Source: Dromaius novaehollandiae (lineage: Eukaryota > Chordata > Aves > Casuariiformes > Dromaiidae). From it: a stretch of 64,000 nt of DNA. Below are positions 33,869 to 45,200 of this stretch, piece after piece. Position 1 is the first letter of the stretch; each line of letters opens with the position of its first letter. Below the pieces are notes generated by a model that saw only the letters and a program-made list of their open reading frames with translations, did not search any database and was not told the DNA's origin. The stretch is taken from NCBI RefSeq assembly GCF_036370855.1, contig NC_088103.1, positions 33,893,904 through 33,957,903 of the forward strand, given 5' to 3'. The translations under genes were made by a program, and so were the position numbers.

Positions 33869-35964
33869 GTGAGCGGGGGCGACTGGCGGGGGACTACGGG
33901 GCCCAGCATGCAGCGCGCGGCCGCAAGGCCTGCCGGGAAGTGCGGCCGGCGGGCCCTGAGGGCGGAGGTGGCGCGGTGCACGCCGGGAGCGGTAGTCCGG
34001 CGGGATTCAGGCGCCTCCGCGGGGCAGCGCCGGCCGGGTGCGTGAGGAGCAGGGCACGCTGGGAGATGTAGGCGAGCGCAGGGTGTGGTGGGAGGTGTAG
34101 TCCGGGTTATGGGGGGGGGTGTCTCACGGGATGGTGGCGGCCCCAGCTCGAGGTGCCCCCCCAGCGCTGGCTAAGCGCAGGGCGGGAGTCGCTGCTGCCT
34201 CCGTGGTGCCTTCTCTCAGGGGGAAAGGCGCAGCTCCGGGCAGATATGGAAGATCTCAGTGTGGTTTGTGCACTTGTCTTCCAGCTCCTGGGTCAAGCTG
34301 CTCGAAACATGGTGATGCAAGAAGATGCCATCCTGCATTCGGAAGACGTAAGCGCTGTCCATCTGCTAGAGCAGCAGCGCTTCTTATGGGAAGGGGAGGA
34401 GGAGGGTTATGGGAATTGGGACACAGACACGTGAGTGGAGCCCTGAAACAAAATACGTGGATGCAGGTAGCAGGGCTGATGGCCAAAATAATTTACTGCT
34501 TCTTCCAGCACCTGTGTACCTCTGGCCTTCCTGCAGCGCAAGTCAGCCTGTGAGCTGTGCCACCTCTTAACAGAAAGCAAGAGAGGTTGTAGGCTGCAAA
34601 AAGAACTTGCTATCTGTGCCCCTCACTGGGAGGGGAGAGGCGAGCATGCCACCCATGACAGCTGCTGGTGGTGGTGTTTGTGTGGCTCTGCAGTGATACA
34701 GTGATGAGCATGCTGTAGGAGCTCCCAAGGGTAGAGGGTTATTTTCCAAGTGGTACAGGGCAGCTCACTGAGATTATAGCAGGGAGCTGTTACTATAAAC
34801 TGCTTTGGGACTGTCAGGGCAGCAGAAGCTCTGGAGGCTTCCATCATTTTGAGACAGCTTGCCCTGTTATTCTGCTGAGATCTCTTTTCAGCAATATTCA
34901 TTCTTTGTCTTGTTCTCCACAGAGTTTAAGGAAAATGGCCATAATAACCACTCATCTACAATACCAGTAAGTAGGGGGCATGATGTACTCTGTGGGGGTG
35001 CTGAGCTGGTCCCTGGAGCCCTTTTACCCCTCCTTTAAGACCTTGTGTAGTGGAGACTTTGCACGGAGCCCACTCACACCAATCCCTTTGGACCAGCTCC
35101 CCAAAACCGTGCAGAACCTGGAGCTGGGATCCTCCAGCACTCCCCATTCCTCTGGGATGGAGCAATCTCTGGCAGGGAGCTGAGGTTTTTGCCTCCTCTT
35201 CGCTGTGCACCAGCTGTCCTGTGAGAGTGTGTGATGCCTCCAGGGCTGAGGGAGAAGCTGGTGCTGCTGCTGTCTGCTCTGCACTTAATCCAAGAACACA
35301 CCAAAGTTTTGGCCTCCTGAGCCCTTGATCAAGTTCTTTTTGATCAACACAACATGAACCCTGAGGTTTTCTGTTTTTTCTTATGCTCCTTTCTCTCCTT
35401 TTCTCATTTAGGCAGGAAGCAATTCAGAAGAAGTGAGTACCCAGCTGAGGAATTGCCGGGAAAACCTAGGAGACTGTACAGGGTCCGATGGGAAAGGGAA
35501 GAGCGGTGGAGTGAGGTGGGGGAGAATGCAGCTAAAGGGTTTTTGCAGCTGTGTTTGAAGATGCTGGCACAGCAGGATAGTGCTTTGCTACTGCAAAGAT
35601 CAGCACCTTGAAGAGATGAGAGTTTGGGTGCAGCAACGATATATACTAAAACTTCTATTTGTTTCATTAATGTGATAGAGCCTGTGAGCTTGATAGGTGA
35701 TGAGAGTGGAGTAGAGCAGAGCTGTCTGCTTATGGGTGTACAAAGTAAGGTTTGCCTCGTGCTTGTGGGGATGTGGAGGTCGGCTGGGGGACCTCAGGGT
35801 TTCCCTTTTCTGTCGTATCTATGCTGGAGCTGTTCTGGTCCCTCAGGTGCAGGCAGCACAGTGCAGATCTGGGGAGCAAATCTCACTGTGAACCTCTTCT
35901 TTTTGTCCCCAGTGTTGAGCAGTCATCAAACCTACAGGACCAGCTGAATCACTTGCTAAAATGA
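33716..35964 (+). CDS. BORCS7: BORCS7, BLOC-1-related complex subunit 7 (diaskedin)
   Basis: A small subunit of BORC, the eight-protein complex on the cytosolic face of lysosomes that recruits ARL8 and so kinesin, moving lysosomes outward. Exons 33716-33868, 34285-34347, 34923-34966, 35412-35432 and 35913-35964 give 333 bases and 110 residues; human has 105 or so. The body is nearly the human sequence: QARFGHSVKGLLTEKV, TDVIALTKQVLKGSRS, LLGQAARNMVMQEDAI, MAIITTHLQYQ, EAIQKNVEQSS, LQDQLNHLLK. Only the N-terminus differs, with an Ala/Gly stretch (2-12). It is largely helical with no membrane segment. The ATG has a good Kozak context (CCAAGATGG). An upstream in-frame ATG at 33692 would add eight residues and is less likely. 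Confidence 0.98.
34285..34347 (+). CDS. BORCS7: BORCS7 exon 2
   Basis: Residues 52-72 (LLGQAARNM to HSED) between CTTCCAG and GTAAGC; phase 0. Confidence 0.97.
34923..34966 (+). CDS. BORCS7: BORCS7 exon 3
   Basis: A 44-base exon, residues 73-86 plus two bases (SLRKMAIITTHLQY), ending before GTAAGT. Too short to show as an open frame. Confidence 0.96.
35412..35432 (+). CDS. BORCS7: BORCS7 exon 4 (21-base microexon)
   Basis: Only 21 bases, encoding QEAIQK with split codons at both ends, between TTTAG and GTGAGT. Skipping it would keep the frame. Confidence 0.95.
35913..35964 (+). CDS. BORCS7: BORCS7 last coding exon
   Basis: Completes Asn, then VEQSSNLQDQLNHLLK and TGA; acceptor CCCCAG. Confidence 0.97.
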
Positions 35965-36950
35965 AGCATAGCTGAAGTCACAAGGACGTCTCAACCGGTG
36001 CTGAGGGCAGCCAGCAGTCCTTTCCCCTCCCGAGTCAGCTATTTAGTGCTCTGGCTGGCTGGGGCTGGGTGTCAGCTGGGATGTATGCAGAGCGTGTGTT
36101 CCTGAGCATATGGGCGCCTCTCATGTTCCCATCCACGTCTCCATCTCTGGAACGCACGCCTGCTTGCCTGCATCGAACCGAAACAAACTCAGCAGAAACT
36201 TTCCTTCCCCCGATGATTCCTGTGCTCGTTTACTTTCTGTGAGTAGCATGAAGTGCTCGGCCGCACCAGCACCTCAGGCATCCAAGCCGTTCAGCTAACG
36301 GATCACTGGGCATATGCCTGAAATGGTTGGCCAGTGCAGCATCCAGCATGTGATACTCCTTCTGTCCAAGGTCTTTTGTCTTTCATGGCTGTAGTAGGGT
36401 GATTTTCCTTTCTGTCTCTAACCTCTGCTCAGTTAGGAACCATCTCCTGTGAGATGATGGAAGGAGGGTCGTTATGTCTGCCCAGGACCAGGAATCACAG
36501 AGCCAGTTTTTTCAGACACATTTGTTTTCCCTCATCCCTCCCCCCCAAGAAATGCAGAAAATAGAGCTGTGGGTTTTAAATACACATGCCTGCAGTTTGA
36601 CACTGGTACTTGGGCATGGAGATGATCAGTGCGATTTATTTAGGGCATGTTAATCAGTGGGAGCTCTAAGTGCTCTGGTGGGTGAGAGTGGTGCTTCAGT
36701 GCAGACTGAGGTGCCAGTCCCAAGGCAGAATTTTTAAAAGCAGGAATCTGGGCACGCACCCTCTGTCAGTGGTCCAGCTGGATACTGTTTGATAAGCATC
36801 CTGCTCTGAGGTTATCTTATTTTCCACAAAGCCGGAGTCTGGAACGTCCTCCCCTTGCCAGCCCATCTGCACTGCCTTTGGCCTTCAACTGCATTCCTGT
36901 TCCTGGGCTGCTGCTCCAGCTCTCAATTAAACAGTCTTGGATGTGTTGTG
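35965..36950 (+). other. BORCS7: BORCS7 3' UTR with ATTAAA poly(A) signal
   Basis: About 1 kb without a convincing open frame. ATTAAA at 36926-36931 is followed by a strong GT-rich stretch (TGTGTTGTGTGTTTGT), so cleavage near 36945 is likely. Confidence 0.6.
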
Positions 36951-38220
36951 TGTTTGTATGGGATCGGGAAGGTATCCAAAGGCACAGCTGGGAAGCGGGT
37001 AGTGGGGGGGAAAAGGCAAAAAAAAAAATACTGCAAGCCTGTATTCACTTCTGAACTGTTGTGTGTATGAGGATTAGCAGCTGGGCTCCTGTTCACTTCC
37101 CAGGGAGCAAGATTGGGTCCAGGCTATAAATATTGTGTCTGGTTTTTGTAAGTCACTTATCTGGAGCACTTGGAGCACACTGGAAGCACTTCATTGCCTG
37201 AGTGTGCTTTTCATCAGCTGATATGACAAGGCAGATGGATAGCGGAGATCAGCCGCCACGTTCCTGTTGTAGATCTGCAGCGAAGTGCTGCAGGGTTTCG
37301 GTTCCCGCGTGGCAGAGCCTTTTCTTGGGCTGGTTTTACTCTGATTGCCATCCTTTGCACTGCTGCTGCCTGCTCGGGCCTCACCTTGTGGCAGCCCATC
37401 TCCTGCGTCCCCGTGAAGGTACTGCTGTCAGCCCAGGCTAATCTAATCAGCCCAGCAGTACTGTTAGCTTATGCTGTGTGCTGTGCCTCTACTCTAACGT
37501 GGACACAGCCCAGGAGGGTGTAAAAAGCTAAAATGATTTGCTTTACTGTCGTAAAAGGCTTGGGTTTCTACTTTCTTTTTTCTTTCTTCTTTTTTAAGCC
37601 CCTGATTCTTTTCTCTCCTGTGCCTGGTTACGCTGTGGCAGAGCGCAGGGTCCATACCCCGTGTGTGGCGTGGGCTTCCCGGGGGTAACGTAATGGGATC
37701 CTGAAGGATCGGTATGGGGCTCCCGAAGCCCAGCCTCGCTGTGCTGGGTGGCAGTTGCAATTTGGGAAAGGGGCTTTCCTCCAAGCCCCTGCAGAAGCTG
37801 CATCCCGCTTGGTGGCAATGGAAGAGCTGCCCTGAGCACCACCAAGCCGCAGCAGCGTCCGTGCTGGGTCGCCAGCGCTGGCCCTCGCTGCACCTCCTCC
37901 AGCAGCCCCAGGAGCCAGTTTGGGACAGCAGGTCTCTGCCACCAGTGTGCCCCATCCTGCCTTCGGTTCTGGGGGCTCCCTTGCAGATGCAGCACCCTCC
38001 CTGCTGGTGACTTGGCCCCTCAGCAGGATCCCACGCCCCAGAGGGGTGGCAGGCCAGGGCTGTGCCGTGGGGTGCACGGCTGCCAGGGTGGGGGGGGAGG
38101 CAGCGGGGCCGATCGGGGAGGATTGCTGCGGGCAGAGGCCGTGGGGCAGGCAGGTGCCGCAACCCACACGCAATCAGGGCCACGCTTGGGGTGGGCCTGC
38201 CTGGCTGGAAGGTGAGTGGC
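36951..38220. other. BORCS7-AS3MT intergenic spacer
   Basis: Only about 1.3 kb separates the two same-strand genes. From about 37.7 kb GC and CpG rise toward the presumed AS3MT promoter. No gene recognised. In human the two genes also give read-through transcripts, which this spacing would allow. Confidence 0.6.
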
Positions 38221-38299
38221 TGCGGGCCTGGGGTGGGGGCCAGGCTGGGGCGGGTTTCGGTGCCGGAAGCCGGGGCCGGGGCGGGCGCAGGACGCCAGG

Positions 38300-38354
38300 G
38301 CGGAGCGTGGCCCAGCCTGGGCAGAGTCCGGCCGGTCCCCAGCAGCCGGAGGCA
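38300..38354 (+). other. AS3MT: Candidate AS3MT 5' exon ending in the A of the start codon
   Basis: The second exon begins TGGCGGCC, so its Met needs an A from upstream. GGAGGCA|GTAAGG at 38348-38360 offers a good donor with exactly that base, in a CpG-rich stretch. The 5' limit shown is arbitrary. Another donor at 38212 (GGAAG|GTGAGT) would give GTG instead. Confidence 0.45.
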
Positions 38355-41300
38355 GTAAGGGGGCCCCAGGGCGTCCACACTGGGGGCTGTCCCTGGGGGG
38401 ACCCCACTGGGGCTGGGGAAGTCTGAGGGGGGATTTGCCTTACAGGAAGGTTGTGTCTGGTTTGGGGGGCTCCTCTCCTTGGGGCAGTGGGATCTGGGTT
38501 TAGGAGGCTCATTTTGGGGGGAGTGTCAGGCTCCCGCAGGAACTGGAGGTGCGATTCCCGCTTGGGTACAAGTTTGGGGTGTCCCTGGGGCTTGCCAAGG
38601 TGGAGAGTCCACAAATGGTGCTTTTCATGCTGGGGGTGGGTCAGGGCCCTTGGGAACGCCCTGGCGTGGCGCCCGTCACTGTGGCGTCAGGTCCCAGCCC
38701 CGTGTCCCCGGTGCTCTCCTTGCAGTGGCGGCCCCGGCTGGAGAGCAGATCCACCGAGCGGTGCAGGTGAGGGGCCGCACGGGAGCAGGGCTGGGAGGCA
38801 GCGACGGGCCAGGACGGGGCACCGGGTGTGCCAGTTTTGGAGCAGGCTGTTTGCTGGCGTTCCCTGCGGGATTGGGAGGCGAGACCCACCAAACCAGGGT
38901 TTCCCTGTGCTTGCTCCCCGCGTCCCTCTCAGCCCAGAAAACAGCAGGCTGTGGCCTGCAAAAATACTGCAAGCAGGTTAATTAATTAATTAAATCCCCT
39001 ACTATGCAAATAGGTCGGTGCATGTGAGCAAAGAGAGTGGGGGGAGGATGGGGATGAAGGATGCTTATTGTCAGCCCGATTTTTAACTGGGGGTGAATGA
39101 GTGGCCTGGGGGCACGCGTGGCACTGTGGGACGCGGCTCATTGTAGGTCAGTGGCTTCCGCCCTTCCCGGCTCAGGATTACTATGGCAAAGAGCTGCAGA
39201 GGTCGGAGGACCTGAAAACCAATGCTTGCGTCACGCCGGCCGTGTGCCGCGTCCCCAAGGCCGCGAGGGCCGCGCTGGAGCGCATCCACGAAGAGGTGGT
39301 GGCGAGGTAACCGCCGAGGCGCCCCAGGGCCAGCCCCATGGCAGCTGCCCCCAGGACGTGGCTCAGCGCTGGCAGCCGTGGTGGTCCCCGGCACACGTGT
39401 CCACGCGGGAGTGTCCGTCCCCCAGGTATTACGGCTGCGGGCTGGTGCTTCCCGAGCGCCTGGAGTCCTGCTGCGTCCTGGATCTGGGCAGCGGCAGCGG
39501 CAGGGACTGCTACCTGCTCAGTCAGCTCGTCGGGGAGAAGGGCCACGTCACCGGCATAGACATGACCGCAGGCCAGGTATGCGCAGGCTCGTGTGTCCGC
39601 GCTCGGAGGCACCGCGCGGGCCGGCCTTGCCACCTGCTCCGCTTTCCCCACTTGGTCATTCCCTTCGTCTCCTCAGGTCGAGGTGGCGAAGAAGCACATC
39701 GCCTACCACATGGACAAATTTGGCTACAGAAAGCCGAACGTGGACTTCATCCAGGGCTACATGGAGAAGCTGGGTGATGTTGGCCTGGCCGATGAGAGCT
39801 ACGATATTGTCATGTAGGTACCACACAGGGACATGCCAGCCCGGCATGCCCAGGCTGCAGGCAGGGGCCTGGACCAGCGTCCCACCAGGCTGCTTGCTCC
39901 AGCCACACGTTAGGAAAGGGCAAATCCCAAGCCAGAGTCTGGGCCAGGGCTTGGGACCATAGAGACCACCCTTTCCATGGCCAAATTGGCCTCTCCAGTT
40001 CCTCCATCAAGTGGTGGAATGTGCAGCAATCAGCGGTGCTGGGCATAGAAGATGGTGCAGGCTTTTGGATGCTCGTTGGTGGCCATGCCAACGTGGTTAG
40101 ATGGGCTCTGGGTCGAAGCAGGGCCCTTTTACGCTGAAGCGAGCCCTCCATGTGAGGGACCAGCTCTCAGGGGTAGCTGGAGGTGGCAACGCATGTGCTG
40201 AGAGCTGCTAGACCTGCCGGGAACTGCTCGAGCCTCCTTAGCCGGCCTCCCGCCAGGTCAGCCTTGCTCTGCTGCGGATGGTTGTCCTCGCTGGAGCTAA
40301 GCTGCTCTGTTTTGCCCCTCTTGGTGCCCAAACGAGCCTTGATCTCCTCCCCCCAGCTCGAACTGCGTGATCAACCTCTCCCCGGACAAGAGAGCCGTCC
40401 TGCGGGAGGCCTATCGAGTGCTGAAGGTATCACTGGGGCCAGTGCTCCAGCCTGCCCCTTTCTCGGCCCATTTCGACCCTGAATCCCCGTCACTCAGTGG
40501 GGCCCTTTGCTCCCTTGCAGCCTGGGGGAGAGATGTACTTCAGCGACGTCTACGCCAGCCAGCGCCTGAGTGAGGCCGCCCGGGCGCACAGGGTGCTGTG
40601 GGGTGCGTAGGGCTCCTCGCCGGGGTCTCCGAGGACGGGGTTCAGGCCGGGCTCGGCCGGAGATGCCAGCACGCGGGGCGCGAGCCATGTCTGTGCTGTC
40701 GTGGCAGGGGAGTGCCTGGCGGGAGCCCTGTGCTGGAGGGAGCTGTACGGCATCGCCCAGGAGGTGGGGTTCAGCCCCCCGCGCCTGGTCGCCGCCAGCC
40801 CCATTGCCATCGGCCACGAGGAGCTGCAGAGCATCGTCGGTGAGGGTCTAGGTGGCCGGCCGGCCGTGGCGGGACGCGCCGGCCTCCCCGCTCACCGGCC
40901 TCTCCCTTGCAGGTGACTGCCGGTTCGTCTCTGCCACTTTCCGTCTCTTCAAGGTGCCGGCGGGCGGCCGGGCCGGGCCGGGCCGGGCGGTCTACAATGG
41001 CGGCATCGCGGAGCATGAGCGGGAGCTGGCCTTCGATGCCAACTTCACCTTCAAGGTCCAGTGAGGCGCGCTGGGGCTCCCGAGGATGCTGGGCAGGCTG
41101 GGGGCTGCAAGGCCAGGCGGGGGGCATCCTGTGTGGTTTTGGGGGATGAGCAGCGGTGGAGGGGCAGGGGACGGTGGCACATGGGAGCAGAGGGGCCACC
41201 CAAGCCAAAGGAGCAAAAATGGGGAGGGAAAGGGAGCCCAACCTGCATGTCTTGTTGGCGTGAAACTGGAAGGACATCCATGGGGAAACGCAGGGTGGTT

Positions 41301-42181
41301 GGAGCTGGCCGCTCTGCCACGGTGGGTTTTGGAGGGTTTTGGAGGGTCCCTGCTTTCACTCCCCACAACATCACGGCAGCCGGCTGGGGCTCTCCGGGCT
41401 GCACGGCCCCGTCACCGTCCACCTGCCCCCAGGAAGGAGAAGCCGTGGACGTGGACGCCGACACGGCCGCTATCTTGCGGAGCTCCAGGTTCGCCGAGGA
41501 CTTCTCGATCCAAGCCAGTGGGGTGGGGGCGGACGCCAACGCTGCGCTGCCAGGCTGCTGCCGTGGGAGGGTGAAGGTTGGTAGCTGGTAGCTCCACAGC
41601 TCGGTTTGGGGGCCAGGACACGTGTCCCTGGGGGTGTGGGGCTGGCAGCGGGTGCTGACGTGAGCACGGCGCCCAGCCCTGGCCCCGCAGCCCGAGGCAC
41701 CTTGATCTGCTGGAAACCCCTCTCCTCCTTCCCGCGGCCGTCCTTTCCGCCCACCGCTGGGCTGGTGGAGGCCGCGACGTGGGGGTCATCGGGAGGCGAG
41801 GGAGATGAAGCCCTGCAGCTGCGCGTCCCTGAAACGCAACCTTGTGCTTGGCGGGGGGGATGTTCTCGGGTCCCGGTCCAAGCAGGAGGCATTTCTCAGA
41901 TAAAAGCAGAGCGGAGGTCCCGGAGGAGCTCGCGGCACCCTCCTCGCGGCAGCTGGGACGGCCCTCACGTTAGCCACGGGGTCGGCTCGGGCTGCCCCGC
42001 CGGCGGGGGGCGAGGAGCAGGGAAACGCTGCTCCCCCGGGGCGCTCACCCTCCTGCTTCCCTCTGGCCGCATCCCGTCTCAGGTCCTTCTCTGCCCCCAG
42101 GAGAGGATCTGCGACCCCTTCCAGCTGCTGGAGCGCCCGGGAGCCCCGGCGCCTGCCTGCGGCCCCCACGGGTGCTGCTGA
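38354..42181 (+). CDS. AS3MT: AS3MT, arsenite methyltransferase
   Basis: A cytosolic SAM-dependent enzyme that adds methyl groups to trivalent arsenic, using thioredoxin or glutathione. Exons: A at 38354 (inferred), 38726-38766, 39176-39306, 39426-39576, 39677-39813, 40357-40426, 40521-40602, 40708-40839, 40913-41055, 41433-41576, 42101-42181. Total 370 residues; human has 375. The four arsenic-binding/catalytic cysteines are present as Cys32, Cys62, Cys157 and Cys207. The SAM site is VLDLGSGSGRDCY (75-87) with GIDMT (101-105); ISNCVINL and PGGEMYFSDVY follow. The C-terminal domain holds FVSATFRLFK and NGGI..HE.ELAFDANFTFKEGE and ends GCC. All phases close. It looks complete; the start codon split and the exon 9 donor are unusual. 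Confidence 0.97.
38726..38766 (+). CDS. AS3MT: AS3MT coding exon 2 (start)
   Basis: Acceptor TTGCAG, then TG of Met and residues 2-14 (AAPAGEQIHRAVQ). Human AS3MT also has 14 residues before TYYG, which fixes the start here. Donor GTGAGG. Confidence 0.88.
39176..39306 (+). CDS. AS3MT: AS3MT exon 3
   Basis: Residues 15-57 plus two bases: DYYGKELQRSEDLKTNAC with Cys32. One residue is inserted after it relative to human (TPAVCRVPK). Donor GTAACC. Confidence 0.97.
39426..39576 (+). CDS. AS3MT: AS3MT exon 4 (SAM-binding motif I)
   Basis: Residues 58-108: RYYGCGL with Cys62, the glycine-rich SAM loop, and DMTAGQ before GTATGC. Confidence 0.98.
39677..39813 (+). CDS. AS3MT: AS3MT exon 5
   Basis: Residues 109-153 plus two bases: VEVAKKHIAYHMDKFGY to DESYDIV. 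Confidence 0.98.
40357..40426 (+). CDS. AS3MT: AS3MT exon 6
   Basis: Residues 154-177, ISNCVINLSPDKRAVL with Cys157, to RVLK; donor GTATCA. Confidence 0.97.
40521..40602 (+). CDS. AS3MT: AS3MT exon 7
   Basis: Residues 178-204 plus one base: PGGEMYFSDVYASQRL to HRVLW; donor GTGCGT. Confidence 0.97.
40708..40839 (+). CDS. AS3MT: AS3MT exon 8
   Basis: Residues 205-248 plus one base: GECLAGALCW with Cys207, then the segment to LQSIV; donor GTGAGG. Confidence 0.97.
40913..41055 (+). CDS. AS3MT: AS3MT exon 9
   Basis: Residues 249-296: GDCRFVSATFRLFK, a Gly/Arg-rich loop longer than in human, then AVYNGGI and FDANFTFK. The donor AAG|GTCCAG is a poor match to consensus. A better-looking GTGAGG lies 5 bases on but would break the frame. 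Confidence 0.93.
41433..41576 (+). CDS. AS3MT: AS3MT exon 10
   Basis: Residues 297-344: EGEAVDVDADTAAILRSSRFAEDF to RVK; donor GTTGGT. Confidence 0.95.
42101..42181 (+). CDS. AS3MT: AS3MT last exon
   Basis: Residues 345-370, ERICDPFQLLERPG to HGCC, and TGA. The Cys pair at the end parallels the Cys-rich human tail. Confidence 0.95.
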   Translation, partial: ERICDPFQLLERPGAPAPACGPHGCC

Positions 42182-42237
42182 GCGGCCGAGCGATGGGGGA
42201 CGCGGCCCCGGCGGCGCCTGGCTTTCGCTGGAGAGCA

Positions 42238-42243
42238 AATAAA
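42238..42243 (+). promoter_or_regulatory. AS3MT: AS3MT poly(A) signal AATAAA
   Basis: Only 57 bases past the stop, followed by TGTGCCC and TGCTCTGTTTT. The 3' UTR would be about 80-90 bases. Confidence 0.75.
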
Positions 42244-42264
42244 CAGCTGAGCTTGAACGCTGCG

Positions 42265-45200
42265 TGCCCACAGGGGCCTTCGCGTGCTCTGTTTTCACCT
42301 TTCGTCCCCTCCGCCCTGCCCCAGCCTCCCGCGCGCTCCCAGAGGGGCGCAGGGCTGGCCACCCCGGTGCCCACCTCCACGAGGGACGGGGATGGCTGCA
42401 GATCCAGCTGTTGGATGCCACATCTGCCTGGCGCTGGGGAGGGCGAAGGGGCCAGCAGGCTCTCACTCGAGCACCAGCCCTGCCCGCCATTCTCTGGAGA
42501 GCCCCAAATAATCTGTGCAATCTTGCTGCCAGCAAGCGGGGCTGGGGCTGGGCTCAGCACCGCTAGGCCTGAGGCGGTGCTGCAGCACCAGGCTGCCATT
42601 TGGGTTTTGGCGGTAGCTGCATGCATTTATTAAGCCCGAGGAGCGGAGCAGGGACATTTGCGGAAGGCAGCTTGGCAGAGGGAGATGTGAGAGGGGCTGC
42701 GCAGGGACAGCCCTGTGGCACGCACCTGCTGCGCCTGGTCTGGCTGCAACTTGAGGCCTTTGGGAGCCCACAGCCAAGAAGCAGATGTTTCAGAAATCAA
42801 AAGGCATGGTGTTAAGCAGCCACATGCCTCTTCCTTGTTTCAATCTTGCTGTGCTCACCCTCTGCATGCAGGGAGCCCTGAGCATCTGCAGGGCAAAGTC
42901 CATGCAAGGTGCAACGGTCCTCACGCATGCAGCACCAGGAGATGTAATTAGCATCCATTGTAAGGCTGCAAATGAGCCTCTCCTCATGGCTGTGGGAGAG
43001 ACAGGCCAGGCACCTCCCAGGAGTTCAGCCAGGCCTGCTTTTCCACAGAGAACTCAAAGCAGTGCATAAGGCCCGCAGGGCTGTTGCTGCAATTTGCACT
43101 CAGGGCAGGAGATACCCCCAGTTAGTGCCTGCTGCAGCTAGGGTTTGGCTGAACTCCATGTGCCCTCGTGCAGGCCCTCTCTCGGCTGCATTTTTCTAAA
43201 GCTGAACTTAGCCAGAGGGTAATTCTGCTCTAGGAGGGAGGAATTTCTCTCTCTTTCCTTGCGCAGCACTGCTGCAGTTTATATTTTCCCCGGACTCCAT
43301 CTAGCGGAAAAGCCCTGAGCAGATTTTGCAGGGAAATCTGGAGCGCCCGGCTGGCCGGGTCCCGGAGAGGCTGAGGAGTGGGCGGCATCAAGGCTGCGAT
43401 TGGAGGGGACAGGCTTGCACTCCTGCCCGCCCCGGTGGGAGGCTCGCGAGATGCTAGGTGTGCGGGAAGGAAATAGTGGGCTGCCCCAGAGCCTGTAGGT
43501 GCAGGAGGTGCCAGGCTGCCACCCAGCCTTGCTGCCGCGGCGCAGCTCAGCACCTTGCATCCAGGTGCCGAGCAGTGGGCACAGTGTGCCGAGGGGTGCC
43601 TGGACTGTCACAGGCACAGAGTGGCTTTCAGGCCATGGTTCCTACATGAAGACAGTGTGTGAGGAGGAGCGGTCGAGGAGAAAGACTGGGTGAAGTCCTT
43701 TTGCCCCCATCCAGTGAAGGAGAAGGTGAGGAGGGGGCATCTCCCATCCCTGGAGACCTGAACCAGCTCTGAGGCCAACAGGTCCATGGTGCAGGTAAAG
43801 ACAACTGGCAGGGTTGTCTGAGCCCTCAGGTTAGTAGCTGAGATCAGAAACAAGGATTTGGATACCCCTTTGAATCACAGACGGTGGGCCCAGATGGGGC
43901 CATCCCATCCGCCTGCCACGGTCAGGGTCTCGCTGCGCTGTCCCAGGCAGCCGCTTCCCCAACCGGCTCTCCAGCCCCCTGCGATGGTGTTTCCATCCCT
44001 CCTCACACAGTGATTTTCTGTGTGCTGCTCTGGGATTGACCAAAATCACCCTCTCTGCTGTTTAAACAGCATCTTGCATCCCCATCACACTGTGTGAGTG
44101 CACAAAGAGTTATGCTAGGAGTTGTTTTACAGATTACGATGAAAACTTGTAAGATGACAGGGAAACCTGTGGTACTGCACAGTAAAGAAACATTTCACAG
44201 CACCCTCTGAAAGATGGGTCATTCACAAGTGCTTCCAGGTTAAAATATTGAAGCTAGTGATGATGGCAGCGTGGTGGCCATCAAACCCATCCCATCGACC
44301 TCCCTATGAAGGGGCCCGAGCGGGTGGCGCCGAGGCGCGATGGTCGCCCGGCGCAGTCCCCGGGGGCCTCCTCCTTGTACAAAAGGAGAGTTAATCGCTG
44401 ACCTAAAAATTAACGGTTGCCTAGGCACTGGGGATCATGATCTGATTAGGTTTGCTTTGCATAAACAGCTTATGGTGCCAATCAGTGATATGTATACCAA
44501 AACCTTTGTGGGGGCCAGCTTCCCCAACCTGCAGGTCACTGTCTGTGCAACCAAACGGCAGCAGAAGCCGAAATTTGGACATGTTAACAAAGACAGGGAA
44601 TTGTTTGAGGACCTCCTATGATGCATCCCCAAAACATGGAGTTCAACACACGCATAATTTTGCACCAGGCAAAAAAGACCATCAAAGAAGATGCTAACGA
44701 AGCAGTACAAAGTAAAAGAAAATCAATTTATAGAAAATTGTGGCATGGGAAGAGAGAGAGAGCAAAAGATAAAAGATTCAGATTCGAAAAGAAACATGGG
44801 CAACTGCCCAGGATGCTCCAAAGCAGCTTGGCTGAGGGGGTCCCAGCAGCGAGGAGGCACTTCCAGAACACCTGAAATGGAAAGTGTAAGTGGTCAGGTA
44901 CAGACCGACTGCTGCACAGCGGTGGGAAATTCAGGCACTGCACAACAGGCTGAAATGTTCAACAGCTGCTCTTGTTCTGTATTGAAAACCAAGCTAGAGA
45001 ATCCATCGTCTTGGGTAACGTGGATAGAAAAGAAAGTTTTCCCATCCCAAGACCTTTTCTACCTGGAGAAGAAGCTTTCAGGTGACTGGTCAATGTGACT
45101 CCCAGGCAACAGCCGTACCAGAACAAGGAGCGCTCACTGGGCCTCCCATATTAACTCCTGACAAAACTTGGACTGCTACAAAATATGAAGATTGTAAAAA

